Shown piece after piece: positions 37,974 through 49,815 of a stretch of 64,000 nucleotides of DNA. The stretch is from Bagarius yarrelli. Lineage: Eukaryota; Chordata; Actinopteri; Siluriformes; Sisoridae. Position 1 is the stretch's first letter. The number at the start of each line of letters is the position of its first letter. The translations under genes were made by a program, and so were the position numbers. Location of the stretch: NCBI GenBank assembly GCA_005784505.1, contig VCAZ01000036.1, forward strand, positions 1,138,001 to 1,202,000. Direction: 5' to 3'. Below the pieces are notes generated by a model. It did no database searches and was not told where the DNA came from. It saw nothing but the letters and a program-made list of their open reading frames with translations.

Positions 37974-38695
37974 GTTTCCTGGTTGGGCTCAGGGGCCGGA
38001 ATGACGACGGGGCTGCTGAACTTTCTTTCTGGTTTGTTAAATGAGGTCAGGTTTTTTTTGTAGCACACACTTAAGCGGCTTTTGCCTGTAAACAACCTTT
38101 AATCTTATTACCGCAGTTACATAAGAAATATGTGATTATTACATAGCACTTGACCCCAAACATTGCTATGCAGCAATGAAAAAAATATATATAAATACAA
38201 TTTTAATTTTAATTCTATATAATTTAAGAGATATTTAATTTGTACATCACATTACATTAAGCGCAAAATATAACATTCTAATGTAAGAAACTCCACTGAT
38301 ACGGGTATAATTAGAACCATAGTGTAGTTTATTTACTAATTAACATTATACATAAACACCTGACAAAACAACAACTTGACTTGACATAAACTGTCTCACT
38401 GCAGTGGCACAGGGACAAACTGACAAACTCACGACAAAGACAATGGGAAACACAAGGGCTATAAATACGTACAAGACAAAGAGGAAACCCACAAATCAAA
38501 CGAAGGACACCTGGAAACAATGATCACATGATCAAATTAACCAATGAGAACATGACATAAGGACAGGGGGATCATGTGACAGGAAACAAGACAGGAAGTT
38601 AACAACGACATGAACAATGAACTCAAAACATGAACTATATAAAACAAACATAATATAAACATGAAACACGAAAGAAGTCCTTACATTTAAATTAC
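37974..38695. other. rbp3 upstream region
   Basis: It contains the candidate CRX/OTX site at 38096-38112, then AT-rich sequence. No other element was recognised. Confidence 0.5.
38096..38112 (-). promoter_or_regulatory. Candidate CRX/OTX site in the rbp3 promoter
   Basis: Read on the minus strand this is GGTAATAAGATTAAAGG, about 125 bases before the rbp3 ATG. It contains GATTAA, the core bound by CRX/OTX factors and known as a functional element of mammalian RBP3 promoters. One short motif in AT-rich DNA is weak evidence; position and gene identity make it worth noting. Confidence 0.35.
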
Positions 38696-39035
38696 ATTCA
38701 TTCATTCATTTATTCGTTCATTTATTCATTCATTCATTTATCTTCTATACCCGCTTATTCCCTAATTCGGGGTAACAGGTATCTGAGTCTATTCCAGCCG
38801 TCCGCTAAAAGGGCAAAAGGCAGGAGGGGGACACCCTGGACAGGTCATTAGTCCATCACAGGGCCACACACACTCACTCACTCTTATGGGCAATTTAGAT
38901 TCACCAGTCAATCTAACATACATGTTTTTGGACTGTGGTAGGAAACTGGAGAACCCGGAGTAAACCCACGCAAGCACCCGGAACCTCCTTACTGTGAGGT
39001 AACAGTGCTAAACACTAAGCCACCGGCTGCCCATC
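38696..39035 (-). mobile_element. tRNA-headed SINE, family A
   Basis: (ATTC)n tail first, then 'ACCCGCTTATTCCCTAATTC', the CCCACG/TTTACTC body and the reversed head ending 'ACTAAGCCACCGGCTGCCC'. Full length but diverged. Confidence 0.75.
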
Positions 39036-40235
39036 TAAATTACATAAATGTGCTAAACGGTATCATTATTTGGACATGATAAATTCATATTATAGATATA
39101 CTACTATAGATATACTGCTATACCGTATGTTGCTAAAAATATTCGGTCACAAAAATAGAAAGAGTGAATAGAAAGTGAAAGAAAGAAACTTTGTAATGTG
39201 AATGAAAGTATTTTTTCCTAACTGATGAAATTGGGTCACTTTTTCATTTAAACATTTCTTTTTTTCCTATACAAGACTGTAAAGAGATTTTTGTTTTAAA
39301 AATAGCTAAAATATTTTGCCTAGGTTTTTTTTGCATAATTTGTTATTTATTAAAAATTAAAGCCAGTCTAATTAAGCTCGGTAATTAAGTCTAATTAAGC
39401 TATAATTTTTTTCATCTTTAAACACAGATGTGTAACTTTCGCTGTGACTACAGTACATTCAAGGAGTGTGAGAAAGTTGAATCGGTGCGATTCGTGAAAC
39501 TACACAATGGACCCGATTCGCTGCTAAACCCGGGCAATTGATATGTAGAACACAGTCATTGGCTGATTGGCTTAGAAACAGAATTTACAGATTTTTAGGT
39601 CTATATAGTCAAAAGACATTTTTTTGGTCCTGGAAACGTATTAAAGCTTATATATTTACTGAAATAGTGGGAAAGGTCAGGGGTCAAATTCACAACCCTC
39701 AACAACTCACATACGCACGCAATATTTACCGAAATGTTTATTTATTTATTTTATTTATGACCTAACGTAGATTTGTCAATCTCAGCTGATTGTTTTCATA
39801 ATGCAGTGAAAGATTTATCCAGGAACTGAGAACCTTTTGTCTTTTTAACAAAACTGTTTCCCAGAAAACAAACCGGTGAACTGTGCTCATAATCCTGTCT
39901 GATCTTTTAATACTCCGTTGTCTGCTGATTGGCCGCAGCCAATAGAAAATAAGAGTCTTACGTAAGACTTTTCAGAGCTTTGACCTATATATAAATACCG
40001 TATAAATATATATGTGAGAATAAAGAGAAGAAAACTGACAACACAATTAAAAAAAACACCCTCATTTAACCCAAAACTGTCACAAAATATCTTCCACGTT
40101 TGTGTTTTTTATTTAAAAACTACACTAAAAGTTTGTCTACTGTAAATGTATCATTATAACAAAGTGTTTAACATCATAACATGCCAAAAATCAATGCAAC
40201 ATGTGCCAGTATATAACCAGGGATGGATTTAACTA
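39036..40235. other. Intergenic, nothing recognised
   Basis: AT-rich, with no exon-like or repeat-like structure that I can name. Confidence 0.5.
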
Positions 40236-40945
40236 AAAAAGTCAAGTCAAGTTTTATTGTCATTCTGCTACACGTTCGGACATATAGAGGAACGAAATGT
40301 CGTGTCTTACAGGACATACAGTTTAAACATACACATACTGGGACTGTACAAAATGGAATGTGCAAAAAGAGATTTGTAGTGCACAAGTAAGCATGTATTG
40401 TCATGTTGAGTCTGTGTGTGTCTAGGGTATATACATGAAAAAGAGTGTTACCACAGGTGGTTAGTATGTGTGTAGCACTTACAGAATTGCACATAAAAAG
40501 ATTCATGAGCTTGGGTGGGGTGGAGGGTGTTTATGGTTTCAGGTGGTAGGGTTGTGGACAGGGAGATTGGAGAGATAAAGGGCTCTCACAGCCTGCAGAA
40601 AAAAAAGCTTAGATACTTAGGGTACCTTCTACCTGCAGCTGGTCAGCACTCTCTGAATGGTGCCCTGTAGAAAGTAGTAAGAATGGGTGGAGAAGAAATT
40701 GCTTTTTTTTCAGCCGGGGAAGACAGTGGAGACGCTGTTAGGCCTTCTTCTTGAGTAATGTGGTGTTGGTAGTCTAGGTAAGATCTTCTGCAATGTGCAC
40801 TCCTAGGAATGTAGTGCTGCGGATTCTTCCACTTGCGGAGCAGTCGATGATCATTTTATGGGGGGTCAACAGAGTTTCTCCTCAAGTCCATCACAGTCTC
40901 CTTTGTCTTACTCACATTGAGGGACAGGTTTTTAACACAACTAAT
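40236..40945 (-). mobile_element. LINE (L2/Rex-like) reverse-transcriptase 3' fragment
   Basis: On the minus strand 40861-40926 translates as LSLNVSKTKETVMDLRRN, the block after the RT catalytic centre in fish L2-type LINEs. It is followed by a degenerate FLGVHI-type stretch with stops. The distal end (minus-strand AGAATGACAATAAAACTTGA) is the LINE tail. It is 5'-truncated and broken by stops. Confidence 0.75.
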
Positions 40946-41740
40946 AAGAATATATAATAAAATAATATAAAATAATAATAATAATAAGCAAGTTAAGGCA
41001 GCTGCTTAGATCCCTAGGAATCCAGGGGGGCCCTAACAAATACCCAGAAGTTTATATAATCCAAGTATAATATTAGTTTTCTATAATATATGGTATGGTC
41101 AGGATATGATCATTATTTGTCTCCCCCTGCATCATGGATCAGTGGAACATTCCATTACTTATGTACTTCCAGCCTTAGAGAAACTGGGTCTTATTTTCTT
41201 TAACATCCGTGTTATTAAATGTGTTAGATGTTTTTTTTTCTTTTTTTTTGGAAATTCATTTGACTTTGAGACAAATTATTTAGACAGTAAAGACATGCAA
41301 AAAAATAAATTGAGGAGAAATGTTTAATTTAACATATTTTATTATTAAAACACATATTTAAAAGCTCATTAAAATCATAGTACAGTTATTACAGGAAGCT
41401 ACACATTACCTCTCTGTTTGTGTAAAAAAAACAACAACAATATATTCAACAGGGGGCGGTATCTCCATATTAAATTATCTTCAGCCTAAATACTTCTGAG
41501 GATACCTTCTACACAGCATGTGAAATGAAAGAAATACATGCCAACATTTACCATATAAAGTGATCCATGATATTTTATACAGTCCTTTAATAAAACATGG
41601 CAAACTACAAGGTGTCCCAAAAGAACAGAAAACAGTGTAGGTGTCTCATTGTTTGGACAGAGACTTTGGGGAATATTTATGACTATAGTTAAATGACTTT
41701 TGGGGTGCAAACAAACCAAAAAATGAAATTATCACTTACA
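40946..41740. other. Intergenic, nothing recognised
   Basis: AT-rich, including an (AAT)-rich patch at about 40950-40985. Confidence 0.5.
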
Positions 41741-41900
41741 TACTAATGTTGTTCACTAGAGGACAAAGTGGAAACCAATAAAAGGCATCACTTACGCTGC
41801 AACATTCCAATCACACAAGGCCAAAATCATAAAAATATGAATTTGCCTACAAAAGTTTACAGGGAATTTGAAACAAGCCAATTAGAGCTTACCCTTGAAT
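41741..41900 (-). repeat. Partial copy of the CTCTAGTGGACAACATT repeat family
   Basis: It contains 'ACTAATGTTGTTCACTAGAG' and 'TTCCAATCACACAAGGCCAA', the reverse of signatures in the 35845 copy. Confidence 0.55.
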
Positions 41901-42129
41901 CACATGCTTTTCGAAAGTTGATGTACCCACATACACTCTCACATACAGCTTTAATCCTTTTTAAATAAAGAGCAATATGATTAACAGTGGAATAGTTTGA
42001 CTAAATGGTTTCATTTTGTAATTAATTTGCAGTTATAGTAAGGACCTTTTTTCTTTACGGAGGCCGTCCCCAGCGCCCCCTAATGACCGGCTGTCACTGG
42101 TACTGTCACATCTCAGTCTTTTACCGTAC

Positions 42130-42450
42130 ATTGCACTGTTGCCTCACAGCATAAAAGGTCCAGGGTTCGATTCCCCTGCAGAGGTCTTTCTGTGTGGAGT
42201 TTGCATGTTCTCCCCGTGCTTGTGTGTGTTTACTCCGGATTCTCCGGTTTCCTCCCACAGTCCAAAAACATGTATGTTAGATTGATTGGTGATTCTAAAT
42301 TGCCTATTGGAGTGTGTGTGTGTGCCGTGGGAATGACCTGTCCAGGGTGTCCTGTCTTTCTCCCTTACAGAGACGGCTGGGATAGACTCCAGCAGATCCC
42401 TATGACCCCTGTGAATTAGGGAATAAGCGGGTATAGAAGATGAATGAATG
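42130..42450 (+). mobile_element. tRNA-headed SINE, family A
   Basis: Ordered head 'TTGCCTCACAGCATAAAAGG' and 'GGTTCGATTCCCCTGCAGAG', body 'TCCAAAAACATGTATGTTAG', tail 'GGGAATAAGCGGGTATAGAA' plus GATGAATGAATGA. It is among the best-preserved copies. Confidence 0.8.
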
Positions 42451-42737
42451 ACTATTGGGTGGTGTTGCCCTCTCACAAATTCTCTCTCTCTCTAAACATA
42501 CTTGTTTACAACTTGTTTGTTGTACCTTGTGGTTTTGAGTGGTTTTCTTCCAGGTTCTCTAGTGTTTCTAAAAAAAATCACACCAGCAACCGGTCTGTTT
42601 ACTCTTAACTTGCCCCTTTGGTGGACTGGTGTTCCACTTCCTGGACCCACAGTGACCCTAACTAGCATAAACGTTGAAATGTAATTTTAGTACATAAACT
42701 CACACACCAAATATAAAATGTTTTTTCGGGGACAAAG

Positions 42738-42743
42738 TTTAAT
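42738..42743 (-). promoter_or_regulatory. Possible ATTAAA polyadenylation signal of gdf2
   Basis: ATTAAA on the minus strand lies about 95 bases after the gdf2 stop. Its spacing is reasonable, but the region is AT-rich. Confidence 0.3.
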
Positions 42744-42837
42744 ACACAAATATGATTCTATTAATGAATTAATTGTTCAGAATAAAGCAGTTACTATACA
42801 TGAGTGACCGAATACTATTCATTTTTTCACCCTCTCA

Positions 42838-44369
42838 CTACCTACAGCCGCATTTTGCCACTTTCATCTCCTCATACAGGTGCCTTACAGTGATGATACC
42901 GTTCTCCTGGTACATGACAGTCAAAGGATCCAGCTTTGTTGGAACACAGCAGGCTTTGCTGGCTTTCTTGGGGTTGCTCCGATTCACCAAAGTTTGAATG
43001 ATTGCATGTTTGGAAGGGGTTACATCTTCGGTGAGAGGAAAACTGCACACACCTTTACATTCGTAGGCGTCGTACTCGGGAGGTGCAACAATCCACTTGT
43101 CCCATCCGATATCCTTGAAGTTTACTTTGAGCGACGTTCTGCGACAGTAGTTCTTCCGCGCATTCCTCCTTTTTCTGCGATGCTGATCCTGAGTGATAAA
43201 GGGTTTTGTCGTGTCGACGCTTGATAAAAACACATCGTGTGCCCCCATCTCCTGTACCTCAGTTTTGGCTTTTCTTTTCTGATTTTCAAGGTTGTTTGAA
43301 AAGACGATTAAAACAGGTGAGGTGCTGTCCTCGGATTCCAGGCTGATCTTGTAGCTGCCATCTTGAAATAACCCACAGCCCTGACTTTCCACCTCGACCT
43401 CCAGTTCACCTGCTCCATTCTTTGACTGAAGCCAACTCCGGATTGCACTTGTTACATCAAAAGCTTCCCAGGTGTGCTTTGCGTCCCTGATATCCTTAGT
43501 GTCCAGAATTTGTTTTTTTGTGTGTACGACATTATAAATGTTAACGGATGCAAAACTTTGATCGCAGGCGGATTCACTTTTGGGCCACAGCACGAAGAGT
43601 CGGAGCTGGACCATGGTGACTTCCTCAAAGCTCGGGATGGAAACGTTAAATAGTAGCCTGTGGGATGATTTATTCCCTCTGATAAGCGACTGGGTCACCT
43701 CTGCAAAAAGAAACGTTGTGTTTACCACCATCCCTGTTTAGCAAGACAAGTCCAACTATCACAGAAAGCTAACGATTCTAACTGGACATCAACATTCCTA
43801 TGCCTTCAATGGTTAAAATTTCCCTGAAAGATGGAATCTCAAATAAAATATTACATAAGGGGTTTGGAATTTTCATCATCTCAGATCACATTACAGAACC
43901 CATGAGGTAATTAATAAATCTCACGATGAGACTGACATAACATCGAATTACTGTGATTAAAGGGTCTGAACATACAAGGAACACTGAGAAACAAGATTTT
44001 ACAGGCTAAGGAAAATGTGTTTGGTTATGTAGAACATACAACTGAATAAATCTTACCCTGTAAGACAAAGCTCCGAATGACATCAGAACGTGGAACCGAG
44101 GACATGTCAGAAGCGTATTTGTTGTATAGCTCCATCATAAATGGAGGAGGCTGGACATTCCTTTGCTTGGATGGAACCCCTGACAAGTTCAGCATCTTTA
44201 AAAAGTCGTCTTTCACTGGCTCCAAAAAGCCTTCCATGTTGTTTTGCTCTTCTAGGTTATTCTCCAGACTTGCGTCTTCTTGCTGAGGAACTTGACTTAT
44301 CGATTTCCCCTCACAGAGCCAAACCAAGCTGAGGCAAAAGTGGAACAATAAATATCGAAATCCCTGCAT
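42838..44369 (-). CDS. gdf2: Growth differentiation factor 2 / bone morphogenetic protein 9, 391 aa
   Basis: Exon 1 is 44369-44057 and exon 2 is 43700-42838, together 1176 nt; the intron is phase 1. This is a secreted TGF-beta-family ligand. BMP9 is made mainly by liver and signals through ALK1 and BMPR2 on endothelium. A signal peptide (1-21) is followed by a prodomain, a furin-type site RRKR at 279-282 and a 109-residue mature region. The mature region has the seven conserved cysteines (one before RRTSLKVNF, then ECKGVC, CC and CGC) and the closely BMP9-like stretches DIGWDKWIVAPPEYDAYECK and VTPSKHAIIQTLV. The CGCR terminus is typical. Only 2.5 kb separate its start from the gdf10 stop, and both are on the same strand. 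The mammalian homologue has the same two-exon plan. Confidence 0.96.
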
Positions 44370-45866
44370 TGTTTCCCAGCTCTAGATTTTACATCTGGTC
44401 TTCTTTTGGGCGAGAAATGTTGAAATCGGGATTCCGGGTACAAAAGCCTTCAGTTGCCAGTTCCATCTCGTACTCTAACATTAAACAGCGCATGCTTTCG
44501 ACGACCCAAAATAGCAGCTTGGACGCTCTTATCTGGACAACTAATGTTGTGTTTTTAAGGTTTGTTATCAGTTGGGGGCCTTGTGGTTAATGAAGTTTTT
44601 ATAAACACTTCCACCGATGTTAAGGGAGCTAATGAGTGAGATTCTTGAGACTGAAGGAAACACAAGAACATTGATCCCTATTAAGGGTCAGCTGTGTGAT
44701 TCCGAGGCTCGGTTTCTTCCTGTTGTATATTTTATTTAATTATAAATGAAAGTACTTTTAAATACTTTAAAACACAAAATACTTTTAGATTTTTATAATG
44801 TCAATAAGTGGTCTGATGTCATCGTGATTTCATGGTTTGGGATTGTTGGGTTAATGCAATTAAGGACATTGGCCTGTAGTCTGTCATACCAATATATGGT
44901 TTGTCTCTCAATCACATCATTAGATGGTGAGCACAGGATCTTGGTTTAAAGGAATGTTCGAGTGAATATAAGGAAAGTCTACAGATTAATAGGACACGTG
45001 TTTTGTAGAACATCCACATTTGATTGAATAAATGTGTTTAAAATTAGAAAAAAGTATTCATATAAAATCTTTCTTCAGTATAATTCCAGTTGAGAAAGTT
45101 GGGGGTCTTAGTGAAGTGTCAATTTTGATAGGGCACTGGGGAACCCCGATCAACCACACACTGCCTTTAGGCCTCCATGCCTGGTACAACAAACTTCAAC
45201 AAATGAATTTAATTTATATTAAGTATCTTACACTCATTGTCCATTCATCAGGATTTACGTCTTTTCTTTGGAGACTAGAGGTTTGTATCTAGACAAGGAA
45301 CCTGGTAGACACTTATAAATATAGCAGAAGTACCCGCGTGAAGATATCTCGTGGCACGAATGTATTTTCTTTGTGTCTAAAAATCTCGTCTCGTTCTCAT
45401 GAACCCAGTCTCATGTCTCGTCATGTGTCTCGTTACACCCCTAAGTAGGAGGAATTAAAGAACTTCACTATCAGCTCCGCTACTCTATTTTATGTGTAGG
45501 ATGTGCCTTAAAACTATTCTGACATTGTTTGTCTTGTGTCGTGCTATCATTCTTTTGCACCTTCACTTAATAAACAGAACAAAACTATATAAAGAGGCAA
45601 TGACGAGTAGGACACGGTGGAGTCATATGTACAGCAAATGGAAATCAAATGTCTGGCTTATGACATTGCTACATGTGACCAACCTCAGGGTCAAGGTGCA
45701 GATAATGCGATAAGGTCTGTAAGTAATGAGAAAAGGGAACTAGCGACCTCAAATGTATAGAACGTGCATGCAAAATCTCGCAGGGTTTTAAACTTTTAAA
45801 CAGGGACACGCAATTTTGTCCAACATTTTTGTTGTTTTACCCATTACACACCTTCACACAATGTAT
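44370..45866. other. gdf2 upstream region / gdf2-gdf10 intergenic
   Basis: AT-rich. It includes a repeat-like stretch at about 45345-45445 rich in CTCGTCTCGTTCTC-type words, resembling a non-autonomous transposon end. No extra gene was seen. Confidence 0.45.
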
Positions 45867-46215
45867 TTACATTGACAGCATCTGGCAGACGTCCTTAGCC
45901 AGAGCGACTTACATTTATCTCTTTTATACAACTGAGCAATTGCGTGTTAAGGGCCTTACTTAGGGACCCAACAGTGGTGGCTTGGTCGTGCTGGGAAACA
46001 AACTCCAGTCTTTCTGGTATCAGTCCAACCCCTCAACCCCTAAGCCACCACTTTTACATCATTTAGCAGACCTATTTATCCACTTACATTTATTCCCTTT
46101 TTTTAATATACAACTTAAGCAATTGGGGGTTAAGGGCTTGCTCAGGGGCCCAACAGTGGTGGCTTAATTGCCAACCTCAGTCTTTCTGGTATCAGTCCAA
46201 CACTTTTTCATCACT
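45867..46215 (-). mobile_element. Two tandem family B SINE copies
   Basis: The first copy (45867-46052) runs from 'GCATCTGGCAGACGTCCTTA' to 'CCCTAAGCCACCACTTT'. The second (46053-46215) repeats the order more degenerately. Both are reverse-oriented. Confidence 0.75.
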
Positions 46216-46242
46216 TTTTAGGTTATTGTAACCTTACTGTTA

Positions 46243-46266
46243 ACACACACACACACACACACACAC
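46243..46266. repeat. (CA)n microsatellite
   Basis: A perfect dinucleotide run downstream of gdf10. Confidence 0.9.
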
Positions 46267-46321
46267 TCACAGGCAGACAGACAGGCTGTACGAAATCCAA
46301 ATTCTTTTAACTGTAAATTAA

Positions 46322-46327
46322 TTTATT
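46322..46327 (-). promoter_or_regulatory. Possible AATAAA polyadenylation signal of gdf10
   Basis: AATAAA on the minus strand lies about 510 bases after the gdf10 stop. If used, the 3' UTR would include the (TA)n microsatellite at 46352-46430. Confidence 0.35.
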
Positions 46328-46351
46328 AGTTATACAAGTCATATAGTATTT

Positions 46352-46360
46352 TATGTATGT

Positions 46361-46430
<70 letters not shown>
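46352..46430. repeat. (TA)n microsatellite in the probable gdf10 3' UTR
   Basis: About 75 bases of alternating TA. Apparent ORFs through it (alternating I/Y) are artefacts. Confidence 0.95.
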
Positions 46431-46434
<4 letters not shown>

Positions 46435-46837
46435 TTGTGAGGCAAAACAATGTTGATGCATGAACAGGCACTAGGTGGCAGCATTCCTTTACCAATCCAG
46501 CATACAGCGACTCCAGGGGTTTCAACACTACGTTTACACACGACTTAAAGGCCAAATGGATGAAATATACAGAATTTCTGACTGTTATTAAATTAGGTAC
46601 TGTAAGTTATACTTCCTCTGTATCGATGTCATATTTGCACTAAACAACCGTGCACGAAAAAAAGCATTGAGTATAATTCACAGAGCAAAGATTTAGTCGT
46701 TTCTGTAGACGTCACTTGGTTGTGAACGGCAGTCGAACTGCGTAGGTGCTGCTGATCAGCTAAAACACATCTTGCATTTCCAAAGGAAGTCTGGTGAAGT
46801 CTCGGTCATTGTCTCCTAACACCCGAGGTGATCATGT

Positions 46838-48384
46838 TTATCTGCAAGCGCAGGTCTCCACAGACATGTTGGGGTAGAGCTTCAGCACCATGTTTCTCCC
46901 GCTGTCGAGAAACAGCACCGCCAGTTCGCTCATCTTCTCAGGGACGCAGCAAGGCTCAGGAACTCCGGGAACGATCCCCACCGCCTTTACGATGCTTTGA
47001 ATGGTGGCGTGATTGGACGGATGAACCACCTACAGATGATAAGTTAGAGATTTGTTAAGACTAAGAAGATAAAACATAATGAATTTTCTATGGGAGTAGC
47101 AGTGAAACAATATTAGTGTGGGGAGTGGTAGCTTAGCGGTTAAAGAGCTGATCAGAAGATGGATAAAGAACACGGAACATAATCACATTAAGTTAGAAAT
47201 AACAACTGCTTGTTAATGGACCCAAAAAAATATTCTCTATGATCTGACCTTAGGCAAGGGAAATCCACATGTTCCAGAACAGTAGTAGGCATCGAAAGCT
47301 TTCGGTGCCAGGATCCACTCACTCCAGCCAATGTCTGCGAAATCCACTCTCAGGTAACGTCTGGCACAGGCTCGAGGCTCACTCCACTGCTTACGCCGAG
47401 CCTTTTTCATCGTCCTTTTATCGAAGTTCAGCTCCTGTGTCCTACTTCCTCCATTGCTGACCTGTCTGCCACCTGGACTCTTGACCAAGTTCTTGGGCTT
47501 GAATGGAAAGTAAGTGTTGTACCACAATTCCTTGTGTTTTTCAACATCATACTGAACATCAGGAAGGACATTTTGTACATTCTTTGTTTCTCTTCTGATC
47601 CTGGAGCTTGTAGTGACGAAGGGAGCTCCATTCCCTGCGTCTTCTCCCACAGGGCTGTACCGCTGCAAGCTCATGGCGATGCTGTTCGGTTCGTTGATAT
47701 CCAGGTCCTTAGCGAAAATCAGAATGTAAGGCAAAACCTGAGGTGTGAGACGATCCTGCTGCCGCTGGTCTCCAAATTCAAACTCTGCCGAAATGACATG
47801 CTCGTTCCGAGCACGAGCCCACCGGACCATCGAGGACACATCAGACATCTGCCAGGGTCCTTTCTTAAGAGGGGACTGTGTAATGTTTCCCAAATGGAGT
47901 GGATAGGTTGTGTTTCGGTTCATTCCTCCAAGAATCAGCTTTACAGGCACCGAAGGCTGCAGATGTTTTCCATGACAGGACGGTCCCCTGAAACGACGGC
48001 AGCTCAAGAGCCGCGGACGGACGTGCGGCCTGAAAAAGTGTAGGCTTGCGGATAGGATCACCTCAGACTCGAGCATGGAGGACAGATTGAAGTGAAACAG
48101 GACTTTGTTGTTGGAGGAAACTGAGGAGCATAAAACATATTTAAAAGAAAAAAATTAGAGATTGAGATCAAGCGTTTAATTCAAGCGAGCAAATCTCCGC
48201 GGTTACATTTCTGGTATTCAAGCAGACGCCCTCGCCCAGAGCGACTTACATTTGTCTTATATTTTTTATATCCAGCTAAGTGGTTGAGGGTTAAGGGCCT
48301 TGCTCAGGGGCCCAGCAGCAGTGGTGGTGGGAATTAAACCCATGATTTTCCAATCATCATTCCAACACCCCAACTTAGAGATAA

Positions 48385-48470
<86 letters not shown>

Positions 48471-49064
48471 TGTATTACATTTACAGCATTTGGTAGACGC
48501 CCTTATCCAGAGTGACGTACATTTATCTCATTTTAAAACTAAGCATTTGTGGCTTTTCCCAGGGGCCCAACAGTGGTGTTCTGGTAGTGCTGGGAATCGA
48601 ACCCCGATTTATATACCTTATTAAGTTGTGTAAAAGGCACAAAAATTGTAAAAACACTCTTTACTTGTAGATATAAAAATATTAATTAGCTCAAATAAAA
48701 ACAAAAACAATTATAATATTAATGATAATCATTTTCAAAAGGAGGAGGACAATGGAAGTAATTCTTAATAATAATAATATTAATAATAAAAAGTCGCATC
48801 TGTTAAAATGTATAGATTTATGAATAGATGCGCGTGTGTATTTGTTTGTTTATTACCCGGGACTGCCTGGAAGCTCCTGACTGTATTGTCGTCCCGGTCT
48901 GATCGGCGCTCCTTGTTCAGTTTTTCGTACAGTTTGAACATGTGCATCTCCAGCATGTCCCTCGGTGCGTCATCCTCATCCCGTGCAAACCAGTCGGAAT
49001 GTTTTACTTCCACCAGGTCGAAAAAGAGCATCAAATTCAGCGCAAAAACCCAAATCAGCGCCAT
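46838..49064 (-). CDS. gdf10: Growth differentiation factor 10 / BMP3b, 423 aa
   Basis: Exons: 49064-48857, 48120-47249, 47029-46838, totalling 1272 nt. It is a secreted ligand of the BMP3/GDF10 branch of the TGF-beta family. A hydrophobic signal peptide (about 1-20) leads a long prodomain. The C-terminal cystine-knot domain is residues 321-423 and has seven cysteines, with RRYLRVDFADIGWSEWILAP, HPSNHATIQSIVKAVGIVPG and the CACR terminus, all diagnostic of BMP3/GDF10. Two basic processing sites are visible: RIRR at 243-246 and KARR at 309-312. The last intron falls inside the cysteine domain after FPLPK, as in mammalian GDF10 and BMP3. The choice of GDF10 over BMP3 rests on the adjoining gdf2 and rbp3. 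Intron 1 carries two SINE pieces and a (TA)n run. Confidence 0.94.
48206..48372 (-). mobile_element. Family B SINE in gdf10 intron 1
   Basis: Reverse-oriented: tail 'CAAGCAGACGCCCTCGCCCA' then 'GAGGGTTAAGGGCCTTGCTC' and a degenerate head. Confidence 0.7.
48385..48470. repeat. (TA)n microsatellite in gdf10 intron 1
   Basis: About 85 bases of alternating TA lying exactly between two reverse-oriented SINE pieces. Confidence 0.95.
48474..48610 (-). mobile_element. Family B SINE, shortened, in gdf10 intron 1
   Basis: 'TTTGGTAGACGCCCTTATCC' tail through 'GTAGTGCTGGGAATCGAACC'. Its distance from the 48206 copy is explained by the TA run. Confidence 0.65.
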
Positions 49065-49487
49065 CTTTCATTTAGAAGCCGTCCGATCAGGTGGGTCCAA
49101 AGCGGCTCGATCGCGTGCTGATGTTACTGCAGTCCAGGAAGTTTTGGCTCAGATACAGTAACGAGCTCGCGCACACGAACTTCCCTTATGCACTTGTTTC
49201 CTCACTCAGCACGAGCCTGCGGAGGGCGTAGAGCGGGAACCCCCCCCCCCCAATTGGTTACAATCAACTTTTTATTTATTAAATTAAATTAAATTAAATT
49301 AAAAACAGGTTTTAGTCGCTGCTTTACCGAAACTTTATTATTTATTTTATTTTAATTTGACATTTTTAATGTTGTTAAATTTGTCACATTTGTTTTATTA
49401 GCTTAGTACAGAGCTTCTATTTATAAAAATATAAAATAATACTATTAATAATAAATGAATGAATCACAAATTAAAAACTGCAAAATA
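49065..49487. other. gdf10 upstream region
   Basis: A GC-richer patch at 49080-49250 with a C-run at about 49240-49250 is likely the gdf10 promoter and 5' UTR, followed by AT-rich DNA. No TATA box is convincing. Confidence 0.35.
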
Positions 49488-49566
49488 TTAATAATAATAA
49501 TAATTATTATAATTCTAATAATAATATAATAATAATAATAATAATAATAATTATAATAATAATAAA
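49488..49566. repeat. (AAT)n microsatellite
   Basis: An imperfect trinucleotide run. Confidence 0.85.
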
Positions 49567-49627
49567 GGTTTCAAGTTTCTATTCCATATGACAACACATC
49601 CAAAGTCACATCTCCACCCATGAAACC

Positions 49628-49628
<1 letters not shown>

Positions 49629-49678
<50 letters not shown>
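49629..49678. repeat. (AC)n microsatellite
   Basis: A perfect run of about 50 bases. Confidence 0.95.
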
Positions 49679-49679
<1 letters not shown>

Positions 49680-49687
49680 TACACTAG

Positions 49688-49815
49688 ATTTACATTTCTG
49701 GTACTTGGAAGACGTCCTTATCCAGAGCGATTAACATTCCTCTTTTTTTTTTGAGAGTTGAGGGTTAAGGGCCTTGCTCAGGGGCCCAGCAGTGGCAGCA
49801 GGGCAGTGATGGGAA
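49688..49815 (-). mobile_element. Partial family B SINE
   Basis: 'TTGGAAGACGTCCTTATCCA' tail followed by 'GGGTTAAGGGCCTTGCTCAG'. The head is lost. Confidence 0.65.

Noticed and set aside
46307..46555. Ile/Tyr-rich minus-strand ORFs
   Set aside because: They are translation of the (TA)n microsatellite.
47534..48043. 169-codon plus-strand ORF
   Set aside because: It is the antisense shadow of gdf10 exon 2.
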